From Citrobacter europaeus (GTDB lineage: Bacteria > Pseudomonadota > Gammaproteobacteria > Enterobacterales > Enterobacteriaceae): a stretch of DNA of 64,000 bases. The notes under the pieces were generated by a model. It ran no database searches. It was not told the DNA's origin and saw only the letters and a program-made list of their open reading frames with translations. The position numbers were made by a program, and so were the translations under genes. This document shows positions 18,125-26,375 of the stretch, piece by piece (position 1 is the stretch's first letter; every line of letters starts with the position of its first letter). The stretch covers positions 3,534,001 through 3,598,000 of the forward strand of contig CP083650.1 in NCBI GenBank assembly GCA_020099315.1. Direction: 5' to 3'.

Positions 18125-19087
18125 TTATTTGTTCTTGTACTTGATCGACAGGCCATACCCCTGAACGCCATCGTCGCCTGCGTTCGGGAAGATCGAGGTT
18201 CTGGCTTCGGCATTGGTCTCTGGAATACGCAAATCGCCGTTCTGAACTGAAGAGTCGCCTCCCGCCGTTCCCAGTTGCAAACTCGTGCCAGTAAAGACCC
18301 ACTGATAGTCGTACTGATTGGTAACCACCAGTTCTCCCGTGTCGTAAGTGCCGTTTTTGTTGGCATCTTTCCACAACTGAGCAACGTAGGTGTGACCGGT
18401 ATGCAGCTTGGTACTGCTGTTTTTCAGCAGGTTGACAGAGGCATTCTCAGAGTCGTAGATAGCCACGGCAATAGAATCATCCACCACCGGACCTTCCGGG
18501 ATGTCATCGTCATCCGCACCGCCACCCGAGCCGGTAGAAAGATCGTTTAACGTCAAGAGTTCAGCAACGTTGGGGTCACCGGTAGTCGTCGTTGGCGTGA
18601 TGCGAATACCAATGTAATAGTCTGCGTCCGATTCCTGGAGGGTATAGGAGTCCTTCCCGGCACTACCGCTTATCACGGTAGCATCAGAACCATCCTGTTG
18701 TTTCGAACGAATCCAGACCACCGTGGCTTTGGTTGCGGTATTGCTGACATCGAGATCGCCCTGCTCATCGCCAATCGCCCAGTTTACCGTGACCTTATCG
18801 CCAATATGGAACTGCTTATCCCCCTCGCCGTTGACGACACGCTCACCCCGGTCAATGCTAACCGTTACGTGGTTTTTATCTGCTTCCGCGACTTTTTCCG
18901 CTGAGCGGGTGATCCACGGTACCGTCCCCTGAATCGTGCCGGTATTGCCGCTGAACTGCCACGTATCGGAACCGGCACCTTGCAGTTTTCCTTCTTTCGC
19001 TGCTATCGCCGATGGAATTGAGCAGTAGCCTGCCACCACCAGCGCCAGTGCGACCTTACTCAGCCGCCGTTTTAACAATGCCTGCAT
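18125..19087 (-). CDS. sinI: SinI-family autotransporter-associated protein
   Basis: A 320-residue exported protein with a basic N-terminus, hydrophobic core and AxA site (VALALVVAGYCSIPSAIAA). The middle (about 95-180) is a beta-rich domain (FHIGDKVTVNWAIGDEQGDL...YYIGIRITP). A Gly/Asp/Pro-rich linker (GSGGGADDDDIPEGP, about 186-200) separates it from a C-terminal domain of about 115 residues. That domain (YDSENASVNLL...LWKDANKNGTYDTGE...YDYQWVFTG...DDGVQGYGLSIKYKNK) is clearly homologous to the C-terminus of SinH. It lies 43 bp downstream of sinH and 115 bp upstream of the giant gene, all on one strand. The name rests on family resemblance and island context. The function is unknown; it may be a substrate or docking partner of the SinH barrel, as ZirS/ZirU are of ZirT. 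Confidence 0.75.
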   Translation of the reverse strand: MQALLKRRLSKVALALVVAGYCSIPSAIAAKEGKLQGAGSDTWQFSGNTGTIQGTVPWITRSAEKVAEADKNHVTVSIDRGERVVNGEGDKQFHIGDKVTVNWAIGDEQGDLDVSNTATKATVVWIRSKQQDGSDATVISGSAGKDSYTLQESDADYYIGIRITPTTTTGDPNVAELLTLNDLSTGSGGGADDDDIPEGPVVDDSIAVAIYDSENASVNLLKNSSTKLHTGHTYVAQLWKDANKNGTYDTGELVVTNQYDYQWVFTGTSLQLGTAGGDSSVQNGDLRIPETNAEARTSIFPNAGDDGVQGYGLSIKYKNK

Positions 19088-19130
19088 TAAGACTCTCCTT
19101 TTCTTTAAAATTCAGCGACTCGCGCCGACG

Positions 19131-21323
19131 CTATTTCTGGTTGTAGGCCACACGTAATCCATACCCCTGCACGCCATCCTGCTCGTCGGCGCCAAACTTC
19201 TGCGCCGCTTCTTTATTGCTGGCTGGCAGAACCAGGTCCTCATTGCTGGTGTTCGTTTGCGCCCCGGTATGCCCGTTGGTACTCTGCCCGGTAAACTCCC
19301 ATTGGTAGTCATACTGGGCCATCTCTTCTTCTGTAAGCTGTTCCGACATCTGGAACACGCCATCACTGTTAGCATCGCGCCAAAGCCGGAATCGATAGGT
19401 GTTATTCACAACAGGGTGCTTATCTTCTTTGTCGATCAGATTGACTGGGCTGGAAGTTTTCGATTGATAGATGAGGGGGTTCAGCGCTGAAAGCGATTCA
19501 CCAACAAAGGTAATGTCGACATAGTTGCTGTCGCCGTAAGCATCCTCTTTAGCCTTCCAGCGGAAAGTGCCGGGAAGCGTGCTGGAGAGCGTAACGGTTC
19601 CCGCTGCTTTATCTCGGCTGGCAATGAATACACAGGGGGTTTCCGTGGTACAGGGCGTCGCAGCTAGCGTAACTTTTTTATCATTGCTGTCGTACAGCTC
19701 AGGCGTCATGGCCTCATCGACCAGTTCATCACCGTTGCGATCGGTGGTGTCGCCCCAGGAATCGGTCAGCAGCAAGTCCATTACTACACCGTCCACACCA
19801 TCGGCCTGCGCGCTGGCGCCATGACTGTGATCGCTACGATCGGCATCAGCGATGTTATCGACGATCAGCTCGATTTTACGATCCTGCTGGACGGTAATTT
19901 CCACCACGCCGGAGTTCTGCTTATTGCCCTTTTCATCCTCCAGCGTCATGCGCACCTTCCAGGTGTTCATTGCCGTTCTCTGGTCGTCGGTATCAGCATT
20001 CACCCACGCCGGCAGCACTAAATTCCAGCGATTATTATTTCCCTCGGTCAAGGCATCCGCTTTTATCACCGGCATCACTAACGTCCGGCTGGCATTATTT
20101 TTCGCCTGCCAGGAAGCAGAAATAATCTTGTAATGGTGATTAATCATCGCATTGACGGTCCACTTGCATTTTTCCAGACCAACCGCGGCTTCAGGCGTGT
20201 CTTCAATCACGCATTCAGGATGCTCATTGGTTGAATCGGCCTTCAGCCAAAGTGCGACGTCTAACGGATCTTTCTCACGGTATTCCAGAACGATGAAGTT
20301 GTTACGCTCAACAAAATCATGACGACTGCCCATCAGCGAATGCTGTGCTTTGACGTTTTCCGGGTCGAGCTGTGCTGCCAGCGGGGTACCAAGCTGATAT
20401 GTGACCGTGGCATTGACGTTGAGATCGGTGTTGTCCCCGGTTCCGGCTTTATAGTCCGCCCCCAACGTCACCATCGGTACAGGCGTATAGTTGAGACCTA
20501 CGGTCACGGCATGCGGATTTTTTTGTAAATTATCGGTGCCAAATAACGCCACCTCGTCGCCATAGTACTGCTCATAAATGACTTTGCCGCCCAACTGCGG
20601 ATAAAATGGCAGCCAGCTTTCTGCCCTAATATCCCAACCGCGCGCCGGGCGCTCTTCGTAAAAATCAAAATCTGCAGAATCTTTCCAGTCGGAAAGAGGA
20701 TGGTAATAATTTCCGGAAAGTTTTAAATAATCAGTCCAGGCTTCGGTCCCCAGACCTAAGCGGCGGTGTCCACGGGTGAAGTCATAGTCATAAAACAGGT
20801 TACCGCCCAGCAGCCAGCTCGCGATATTCTGGCGTACGCCGAAGCCTAAATTACCAATAGTACGCTCTTCTTTACGTTGGGCGGATACTTGACTAAAGAG
20901 TACGGTACTTTCGTTGTCATACCAGGGAACAAAATAATCCAGCGAACTACCTTCAAGGTCTCCCCCTTCGCCCACGGAGAGACTGGTACGCACCTTGCCA
21001 TAAGGCGACATTGCGCCCTCAAGGTATGACTGTGCTGATGAAGTGATTTGGTTTTGCAGATAGCTACGCGCCTGGGATTCCAGCGCTTCCGGCGTCAGGT
21101 TTTCAAATCCCTGCGTCGCTGAGTTGGTAATGTAATCAGCGCCTTTTTCTTTAAATGATTGCCCCTTATTTTCTTGTTCTTCTTTTTCTGCGGCATCACT
21201 GGCCAGATCGGGTAATGTGGAGAGGGCAATATTATTTTCAGAGACAGGGACGCTTATATCGGCCTCAGCGCTTACCACGCCAGACACCAATAATAAAAAG
21301 AATAAGCGTGCTCCTGACACCAT
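19131..21323 (-). CDS. sinH: Intimin/invasin-like inverse autotransporter SinH
   Basis: Outer-membrane protein of 730 residues. The signal peptide is about residues 1-19 (LFFLLLVSGVVSA). A periplasmic linker with a helical stretch (about 75-105) leads to the inverse-autotransporter barrel (about 105-350), with alternating strands and the RNNFIVLEYREKD ending typical of intimin/invasin. The passenger has three to four beta domains (about 355-610) and a last domain (about 615-730) shared with SinI. It is short compared with intimin (about 940) and lacks a lectin-type tip. Two Cys pairs occur in the passenger (371/386 and 558/564). The ATG at 21323 is preceded by CAGGGAT. It is the first gene of the cluster, downstream of yfgJ with a 204-bp AT-rich gap. 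Salmonella sinH/sivH sits in the same xseA-yfgJ interval. Confidence 0.88.
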   Translation of the reverse strand: MVSGARLFFLLLVSGVVSAEADISVPVSENNIALSTLPDLASDAAEKEEQENKGQSFKEKGADYITNSATQGFENLTPEALESQARSYLQNQITSSAQSYLEGAMSPYGKVRTSLSVGEGGDLEGSSLDYFVPWYDNESTVLFSQVSAQRKEERTIGNLGFGVRQNIASWLLGGNLFYDYDFTRGHRRLGLGTEAWTDYLKLSGNYYHPLSDWKDSADFDFYEERPARGWDIRAESWLPFYPQLGGKVIYEQYYGDEVALFGTDNLQKNPHAVTVGLNYTPVPMVTLGADYKAGTGDNTDLNVNATVTYQLGTPLAAQLDPENVKAQHSLMGSRHDFVERNNFIVLEYREKDPLDVALWLKADSTNEHPECVIEDTPEAAVGLEKCKWTVNAMINHHYKIISASWQAKNNASRTLVMPVIKADALTEGNNNRWNLVLPAWVNADTDDQRTAMNTWKVRMTLEDEKGNKQNSGVVEITVQQDRKIELIVDNIADADRSDHSHGASAQADGVDGVVMDLLLTDSWGDTTDRNGDELVDEAMTPELYDSNDKKVTLAATPCTTETPCVFIASRDKAAGTVTLSSTLPGTFRWKAKEDAYGDSNYVDITFVGESLSALNPLIYQSKTSSPVNLIDKEDKHPVVNNTYRFRLWRDANSDGVFQMSEQLTEEEMAQYDYQWEFTGQSTNGHTGAQTNTSNEDLVLPASNKEAAQKFGADEQDGVQGYGLRVAYNQK

Positions 21324-21465
21324 AGATTATCCCTGTGTTAAAGCTTTCCTCACACAGAAAGATTATATCTACGATCTAAAACAAACTATAATTTAGCCAC
21401 CTAAATATATTCCTAAAAACAGGTATTCATTTGAATTACGCGTTACTTATTTGTTTAATAGATAT

Positions 21466-21491
21466 CGAAAGAGAATTAATATTCTCTTTCG
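21466..21491. promoter_or_regulatory. Perfect 11-bp palindrome upstream of sinH
   Basis: CGAAAGAGAAT (21466-21476), TAAT, ATTCTCTTTCG (21481-21491). It lies 143 bp upstream of the sinH start and 37 bp after the yfgJ stop. No T-run follows on the minus strand, so it may be either a yfgJ 3' stem or an operator for the sin cluster. Confidence 0.5.
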
Positions 21492-21527
21492 TATGTTTAT
21501 TTCAACTAAATAGAACAACTAATATAA

Positions 21528-21746
21528 TTAATTACTAATAGAATAGATAACACGTTTTTTTGAAATAAGGCCATGACCGCGCTGGCAGAAATAATCGACT
21601 GCGCCACAGGCTTTGAGCACCTGCAGCGGCTGATTACACTCCGGACAGTGCGCTTCTAACTGAATATCTTTATTACAGTTATCACAGTGCGCCATACCGT
21701 TTTGCGGCTCCAGTTCTGCATGACAATCCGGGCAAATAATAGACAT
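21528..21746 (-). CDS. yfgJ: Zinc-ribbon protein YfgJ
   Basis: A small cytoplasmic protein of 72 residues. Cysteine pairs CPDC, CDNC and CPEC plus a C-terminal CQRGH build one or two zinc ribbons. The second half (CPECNQPLQVLKACGAVDYF...GHGLISKKR) is nearly identical to E. coli YfgJ, while the first half has diverged. I chose the ATG at 21746 (MSIICPDC) because GGAG lies at the right distance; the in-frame ATG at 21770 has no ribosome site and adds non-conserved residues. The function is unknown. It marks the right edge of the sin/rat insertion. Confidence 0.9.
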   Translation of the reverse strand: MSIICPDCHAELEPQNGMAHCDNCNKDIQLEAHCPECNQPLQVLKACGAVDYFCQRGHGLISKKRVIYSISN

Positions 21747-21797
21747 AGCGACTCCAGTACAGGGATCCATTACTGCGTAGAGTTTATCACGCTGCGT

Positions 21798-22880
21798 TTA
21801 ATGCCGCCCGCGTAACTGCTGCTGTAACGTTAACAGGTACTCCACTTCCTCCAGCCTGCGCTGCGTCGTGCGACTCACTTCCTGTGGGCTGCGTTCAAAC
21901 AGACTGCTCGCGCCCAGAATATGCTCCGCCAGACAATGGGCATAAATGCTACCGGGAAGGCGCCAGCATCGCACAACATTACCGTCAATCAGTTCGAGCA
22001 CATCCTCGGCACCTCGACGGTCATGGCTGATGATACGGCCGTCGCGCAGATAAAGGCGCAGGCCTTTTTGTCCACCAGCAGGCCCTGCGTATTTATTCAG
22101 CCAGATATCCAGCGGTATACCGCTAATCTGTCCCTGCAGATGTGCCTCTCCTTCCGCCGTGGTCAGGTCGCCTTCTACGATATCGCGTCCCAGACGGTCT
22201 TTAGCGCTCATCACCTGCAAGCTCATGCTGTCATTGCCGCCCAGATAACGCGCTGTTTCACGCAGCATTGCCAGTACATGCGTGCCAATGTCCAGAATCA
22301 CACCGTCCGGATGACGGAGTTCACGCGTATCCGGCTCACCGGTGGCAAAGTTGAGCGCGATGGGTTCACCAGCAGCGTTAAACCCGCTCGGTTCCTGTAA
22401 GAAGCCTTCGATTTTAACAACGTCCGAAAAGTGAGAGACCAGTGCCGGTTGTGGATTATCGCCCTGCCACTGCGCGCTGAGTTTACCCAACGCCAGCCGC
22501 ATTGCGCCATTGCGCGCCATCCAGTGGTCGAGCGCCAGCACGCGCTCGGCAGCACCGGGTTGAATCAGCAGCATTTTCAGTTTTTCAATTTGGGAAAGCG
22601 TGGCGACAATAGGCTTTTCGACCACGATACGTGCAATGGGCGCGGCCAGCGCCTGTTCAAGCACATCAAGGTGGTGCAGGGATGCGGTGGTGATAAACAG
22701 GGTATCAAGCGGTGTGGCAAGAAGTTCAGCGAGCGACGCGCAGCGTGCCACGTCTGCAAACTGCTTTACGGGTTGGACATCAAAACCCACGCAGCGGAGT
22801 GAATCACCGAACATATGACGTAATGCGGGCAAGTATGCCGTTTCAACAACTGCGCCAAGCCCAACAAACCCTAACAACAT
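21798..22880 (-). CDS. Gfo/Idh/MocA-family oxidoreductase
   Basis: Predicted NAD(P)-dependent dehydrogenase of 360 residues. The N-terminal Rossmann fold opens GFVGLGAVVETAYLPAL. The VVEKPIVATL motif near residues 88-97 carries the family's EKP lysine. The C-terminal alpha/beta domain includes HPDGVILDIGTHVLAMLRE, where the histidine is placed like the usual active-site residue. The substrate cannot be read from sequence; family members act on sugars, inositols and related polyols. It lies 63 bp downstream of a POT-family transporter on the same strand, probably co-transcribed. E. coli K-12 has no such gene here, so the pair looks like an accessory insertion next to yfgJ. Confidence 0.85.
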   Translation of the reverse strand: MLLGFVGLGAVVETAYLPALRHMFGDSLRCVGFDVQPVKQFADVARCASLAELLATPLDTLFITTASLHHLDVLEQALAAPIARIVVEKPIVATLSQIEKLKMLLIQPGAAERVLALDHWMARNGAMRLALGKLSAQWQGDNPQPALVSHFSDVVKIEGFLQEPSGFNAAGEPIALNFATGEPDTRELRHPDGVILDIGTHVLAMLRETARYLGGNDSMSLQVMSAKDRLGRDIVEGDLTTAEGEAHLQGQISGIPLDIWLNKYAGPAGGQKGLRLYLRDGRIISHDRRGAEDVLELIDGNVVRCWRLPGSIYAHCLAEHILGASSLFERSPQEVSRTTQRRLEEVEYLLTLQQQLRGRH

Positions 22881-22943
22881 GTTCTCACCTCAAAAATTGA
22901 ATGGCCGGGACATAACGTCTGCCCCGGCCCAATCGAGGTGTTA

Positions 22944-24485
22944 TCAGGCGCTAGTTGCCGGTTTAGATTGCGTATTCTCCAGCATGCGACGAATCGGAAC
23001 AATGAGGACGATCAGGACCGCGGCGCAGATCAGCAGCGCAATCGAGCAGCGAGCGAAGAGATCCGGCAGCATATCCAGTTGGTCAGCCTTCACATGGCCG
23101 CCAATCAAACCTGCGGCCAGGTTACCCAGTGCACTGGCGCAGAACCACAGGCCCATCATCTGCCCACGCATTCTTTCCGGAGCCAGCAGCGTCATCGTCG
23201 CCAGACCGATCGGACTCAGGCACAGCTCACCAAGCGTCAGCATCAGGATGCTGCCCACCAGCCAGAATGGAGAAACGCCTGCACCGCCGTTACTGAGAAC
23301 GTTTTGCGCCGCCAGCATCATCAGGCCAAAGCCTGCCGCCGCGCAGAGAATACCAATAACGAATTTGGTAATGCTGCTCGGGCGAATGTTCATGCTCGCC
23401 AGTTTCGGCCATGCCCAGCTAAATACCGGCGCCAGCAGGATGATAAACAGCGCGTTTATCGACTGGAACCACACCGCCGGGATTTCAAAATCACCGATCA
23501 TACGGTTAGTGTAGTCGTTGGCAAACAGGTTGAACGAGGTCGGCTTCTGCTCAAACGCGGACCAGAAGAACGCGGCGGAAACCAGCAGGATAAAGCAGAC
23601 CAGCAGTCTGGCGCGCTCTTTGCGGTTCAGACCGGCAAAGATGAACAGGTAGATAAAGTAGAGTGCAACGGAGGCGGCAATCACGTATACCAGCATGCTG
23701 GCAACCGCGACCGGATTAATGACAATCACGCCCTGCGCAATCAGCGTAACAATAACTGCCACACCGACGGCCAGCGCCAGCAGCCACGCGCCCACGCCGT
23801 TACGTTTTACAACCGGGCTGTTCCAGGTGGAGTCGAGTCCCACTTCGCTGTCGTAGCGTTTCATCGATGGAACGGCAAATACGCGGAAAATGATCAGCGC
23901 CACCAGCATCCCGATACCACCGATGCCAAAGCCCCAGTGCCAGCCGTGGGTTTTAATCAGCCAACCGGAGATCAGCGGCGCGATAAACGACCCCATGTTG
24001 ATGCCCATGTAGAACAGCGAGAACCCGCCGTCGCGACGCGCATCGCCTTTTTTATACAGCGTGCCAACCATGACCGAAATACAGGTCTTGAACAGACCGG
24101 AACCGAGCACGATAAACATCAGGCCGATAAAGAACAGGTTGTTTCCCATAATGGCCGAGAGCGCAATCGACAGGTGGCCGAGCGCAATCAGAATGGAACC
24201 GTACCACACCGCTTTCTGTTGGCCGAGCCAGTTATCCGCCAGCCAGCCACCCGGCAGTGCGGCAAGATACATCGTACCGGCAAAGATACCCACAATCGCC
24301 GAGGCGTTTTCACGAGCCAGCCCCATGCCGCCGTCATAGACGGTTGCCGCCATAAACAGGATCAGTAACGGGCGAATGCCATAAAACGAGAAACGCTCCC
24401 ACATCTCTGTGAAAAACAGCGAGCCGAGCGGATAAGGATGGCCGAAGAAAGTTCGGCTTTCTTTTTGATTAACAGAGGATTGCAT
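22944..24485 (-). CDS. POT-family proton-coupled oligopeptide transporter
   Basis: Inner-membrane transporter of 513 residues with about 14 hydrophobic helices. The POT signature is in TM1 (FFTEMWERFSFYGIRP, containing the E-x-x-E-R-F proton-coupling motif). Further motifs are GGWLADNWLGQQKAVWYGS and FWSAFEQKPTSFNLFAND (the E-Q-x-x-S binding-site motif) and GELCLSPIGLATMT. The family moves di- and tripeptides with protons and, in some members, other small molecules. It resembles the Dtp group but I cannot assign a specific orthologue. It is transcribed just ahead of the Gfo/Idh oxidoreductase; the pairing hints at uptake and oxidation of a shared compound, which is inference. Confidence 0.88.
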   Translation of the reverse strand: MQSSVNQKESRTFFGHPYPLGSLFFTEMWERFSFYGIRPLLILFMAATVYDGGMGLARENASAIVGIFAGTMYLAALPGGWLADNWLGQQKAVWYGSILIALGHLSIALSAIMGNNLFFIGLMFIVLGSGLFKTCISVMVGTLYKKGDARRDGGFSLFYMGINMGSFIAPLISGWLIKTHGWHWGFGIGGIGMLVALIIFRVFAVPSMKRYDSEVGLDSTWNSPVVKRNGVGAWLLALAVGVAVIVTLIAQGVIVINPVAVASMLVYVIAASVALYFIYLFIFAGLNRKERARLLVCFILLVSAAFFWSAFEQKPTSFNLFANDYTNRMIGDFEIPAVWFQSINALFIILLAPVFSWAWPKLASMNIRPSSITKFVIGILCAAAGFGLMMLAAQNVLSNGGAGVSPFWLVGSILMLTLGELCLSPIGLATMTLLAPERMRGQMMGLWFCASALGNLAAGLIGGHVKADQLDMLPDLFARCSIALLICAAVLIVLIVPIRRMLENTQSKPATSA

Positions 24486-24785
24486 AATTCTCCCGAAAGT
24501 TATGTCGTCGTGCGTATAAACACCGCGATGTACGCCAGCCAGTTACGTATCTGACCGATTTTTTACATGCGGCGAAAAGTTATTTAACCATTTGATAACC
24601 TGAGGCTAGTTTTGTCTAGTACCAGCCCCCGGACTTTAAGATGAAAACTCGACAAATGTCTACTTTCTTAGATTTAAACTTGGTAAAAAACGAATAGTAA
24701 TTGACATCGCACGGGTTGAGGCAGGCGATGGATTAGCGAAAAAAAACCCGCGACAGGCGCGGGTTTTTATCAGCATCAGCAACGG
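24486..24785. other. der-POT transporter intergenic region
   Basis: 300 bp containing the der terminator (24741-24768) and, closer to 24486, an AT-rich stretch that presumably holds the promoter for the POT transporter/oxidoreductase pair. No coding frame or recognisable operator was seen. Confidence 0.5.
24741..24768. terminator. Terminator of der
   Basis: CCCGCG (24747-24752), ACAGG loop, CGCGGG (24758-24763), preceded by an A-run and followed by TTTTT. On the minus strand this gives a GC stem followed by a run of eight or so T residues, a textbook intrinsic terminator. Confidence 0.93.
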
Positions 24786-26258
24786 TTACTTGCTTTTTTT
24801 AATGTGCTTAATCAAACGCTTACGCTTACGCATCTGAGTCGGGGTCAGCGTATTGCGTTTGTTCGCAAACGGGTTTTCCCCCTCTTTGAACTGAATACGG
24901 ATCGGCGTCCCCATCACGTCCAAAGATTTACGGAAATAGTTCATCAGATAGCGTTTGTAGGAATCCGGCAGGTCTTTGACCTGGTTGCCGTGGATCACCA
25001 CGATTGGCGGGTTATAACCACCGGCGTGAGCATATTTCAGCTTCACACGACGACCACGGACCAGCGGCGGCTGATGATCTTCTACCGCCATAGTCATGAT
25101 GCGCGTCAGCATCGCGGTGCTGACGCGACGGGTGGAGCTGTCATACGCTTCGCGGACCGATTCAAACAGATTCCCCACACCGCTGCCGTGCAGCGCAGAG
25201 ATAAAGTGTACGCGCGCAAAATCAATAAAGCCCAGACGGAAGTCCAGCGTCTCTTTGACCTGCTCTTTCACTTCCTGCGTCAGGCCATCCCACTTGTTGA
25301 CCACGATAACAAGTGAGCGCCCACTATTGAGGATAAAGCCCAGCAGTGACAGGTCCTGATCGGAAATACCTTCGCGCGCGTCAATCACCAGCATCACCAC
25401 GTTGGCATCTTCAATCGCCTGCAGCGTTTTGATAACGGAGAATTTTTCTACCGCTTCGGTAATTTTGCCGCGCTTACGCACGCCCGCGGTATCGATGAGC
25501 ACATATTCGCGCTCATCGCGCTGCATCGGAATATAAATACTGTCACGCGTCGTCCCAGGCATGTCGTAAACCACTACGCGGTCTTCGCCGAGAATACGGT
25601 TAGTAAGCGTGGACTTACCTACGTTCGGTCGACCCACAATCGCCAGTTTAATCGGCAAATCCTGCGGGTTAAAGTCGTCCTCAGGCTCTTCTTCGCCGTT
25701 TTCTTCGGCTTCCAGTTGCGCCCAATATTCTGCGTCTTCATCCACGTCTTCCTGAGGGGCAACGTCATCCATCCACGGCAGCAGAACATGCTCCAGCAGG
25801 CTGAGGACGCCACGGCCATGGGATGCCGCGATCGGATAAATTTCACCCAGACCCAACGAGTAGAAATCGACAACCGCCTGGTCAGGATCGAGTCCGTCAG
25901 TTTTGTTGGCAACCAGGAACGTCGGTTTCTGGCGAGAACGCAGATGTTTCGCAATAGCTTCATCCGCTGGCATCAGGCCAGCACGCGCATCCACCATGAA
26001 CAGCACAACGTCCGCTTCTTCAATAGCCAACAGCGACTGTTCCGCCATACGAGTTTCAACACCGTCTTCGGTGCCATCAATACCGCCGGTATCAATACAG
26101 ATAAACTCGCGGCCTTCAATTTCCGCACGACCGTACTTACGGTCACGAGTCAGACCCGGGAAATCCGCAACCAGCGCATCTCGGGTGCGAGTTAGACGGT
26201 TAAATAACGTGGATTTGCCAACGTTAGGGCGCCCGACAAGCGCGACCACAGGTACCAT
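24786..26258 (-). CDS. der: Ribosome assembly GTPase Der (EngA)
   Basis: Essential GTPase with two tandem G domains that helps mature the 50S subunit. The ATG at 26258 (MVPVVALVGRPNVGKST) gives 490 residues as in E. coli; a longer open frame upstream is not conserved. P-loops GRPNVGKST occur near residues 8-16 and again near 208-216, each with DxxG (DTGGI, DTAGV) and NKxD (NKTDG, NKWDG). An acidic linker (EAEENGEEEPEDDF) joins the domains. The C-terminal KH-like domain ends in a basic tail (RKRKRLIKHIKKSK). It follows bamB on the same strand. Confidence 0.98.
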   Translation of the reverse strand: MVPVVALVGRPNVGKSTLFNRLTRTRDALVADFPGLTRDRKYGRAEIEGREFICIDTGGIDGTEDGVETRMAEQSLLAIEEADVVLFMVDARAGLMPADEAIAKHLRSRQKPTFLVANKTDGLDPDQAVVDFYSLGLGEIYPIAASHGRGVLSLLEHVLLPWMDDVAPQEDVDEDAEYWAQLEAEENGEEEPEDDFNPQDLPIKLAIVGRPNVGKSTLTNRILGEDRVVVYDMPGTTRDSIYIPMQRDEREYVLIDTAGVRKRGKITEAVEKFSVIKTLQAIEDANVVMLVIDAREGISDQDLSLLGFILNSGRSLVIVVNKWDGLTQEVKEQVKETLDFRLGFIDFARVHFISALHGSGVGNLFESVREAYDSSTRRVSTAMLTRIMTMAVEDHQPPLVRGRRVKLKYAHAGGYNPPIVVIHGNQVKDLPDSYKRYLMNYFRKSLDVMGTPIRIQFKEGENPFANKRNTLTPTQMRKRKRLIKHIKKSK

Positions 26259-26324
26259 GTTTAAAGCCTCATTTAAAAAATCATCAGACAACGGGCACAT
26301 TTTTGCGCCGTTGTTAAAAACAGT

Positions 26325-26354
26325 AAAACGGCCCCTGCACCAGGAGCCGTTTTT
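26325..26354 (-). terminator. Hairpin between bamB and der
   Basis: AAAACGGCCCCTG...CAGGAGCCGTTTT folds with one internal mismatch. On the minus strand it ends in TTTT, so it may be a partial terminator between bamB and der. Confidence 0.6.
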
Positions 26355-26375
26355 CAAAGCGAGCGGCCGGGACGA

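Noticed and set aside
21747..21770. Longer yfgJ start at 21770
   Set aside because: No ribosome site precedes it and the eight extra residues have no counterpart in E. coli YfgJ, whereas the ATG at 21746 has GGAG at the right distance.
22938..24368. Open frame of 476 codons antisense to the POT transporter
   Set aside because: The translation is Gln/His/Arg-rich low-complexity text typical of the complement of a hydrophobic membrane-protein gene.
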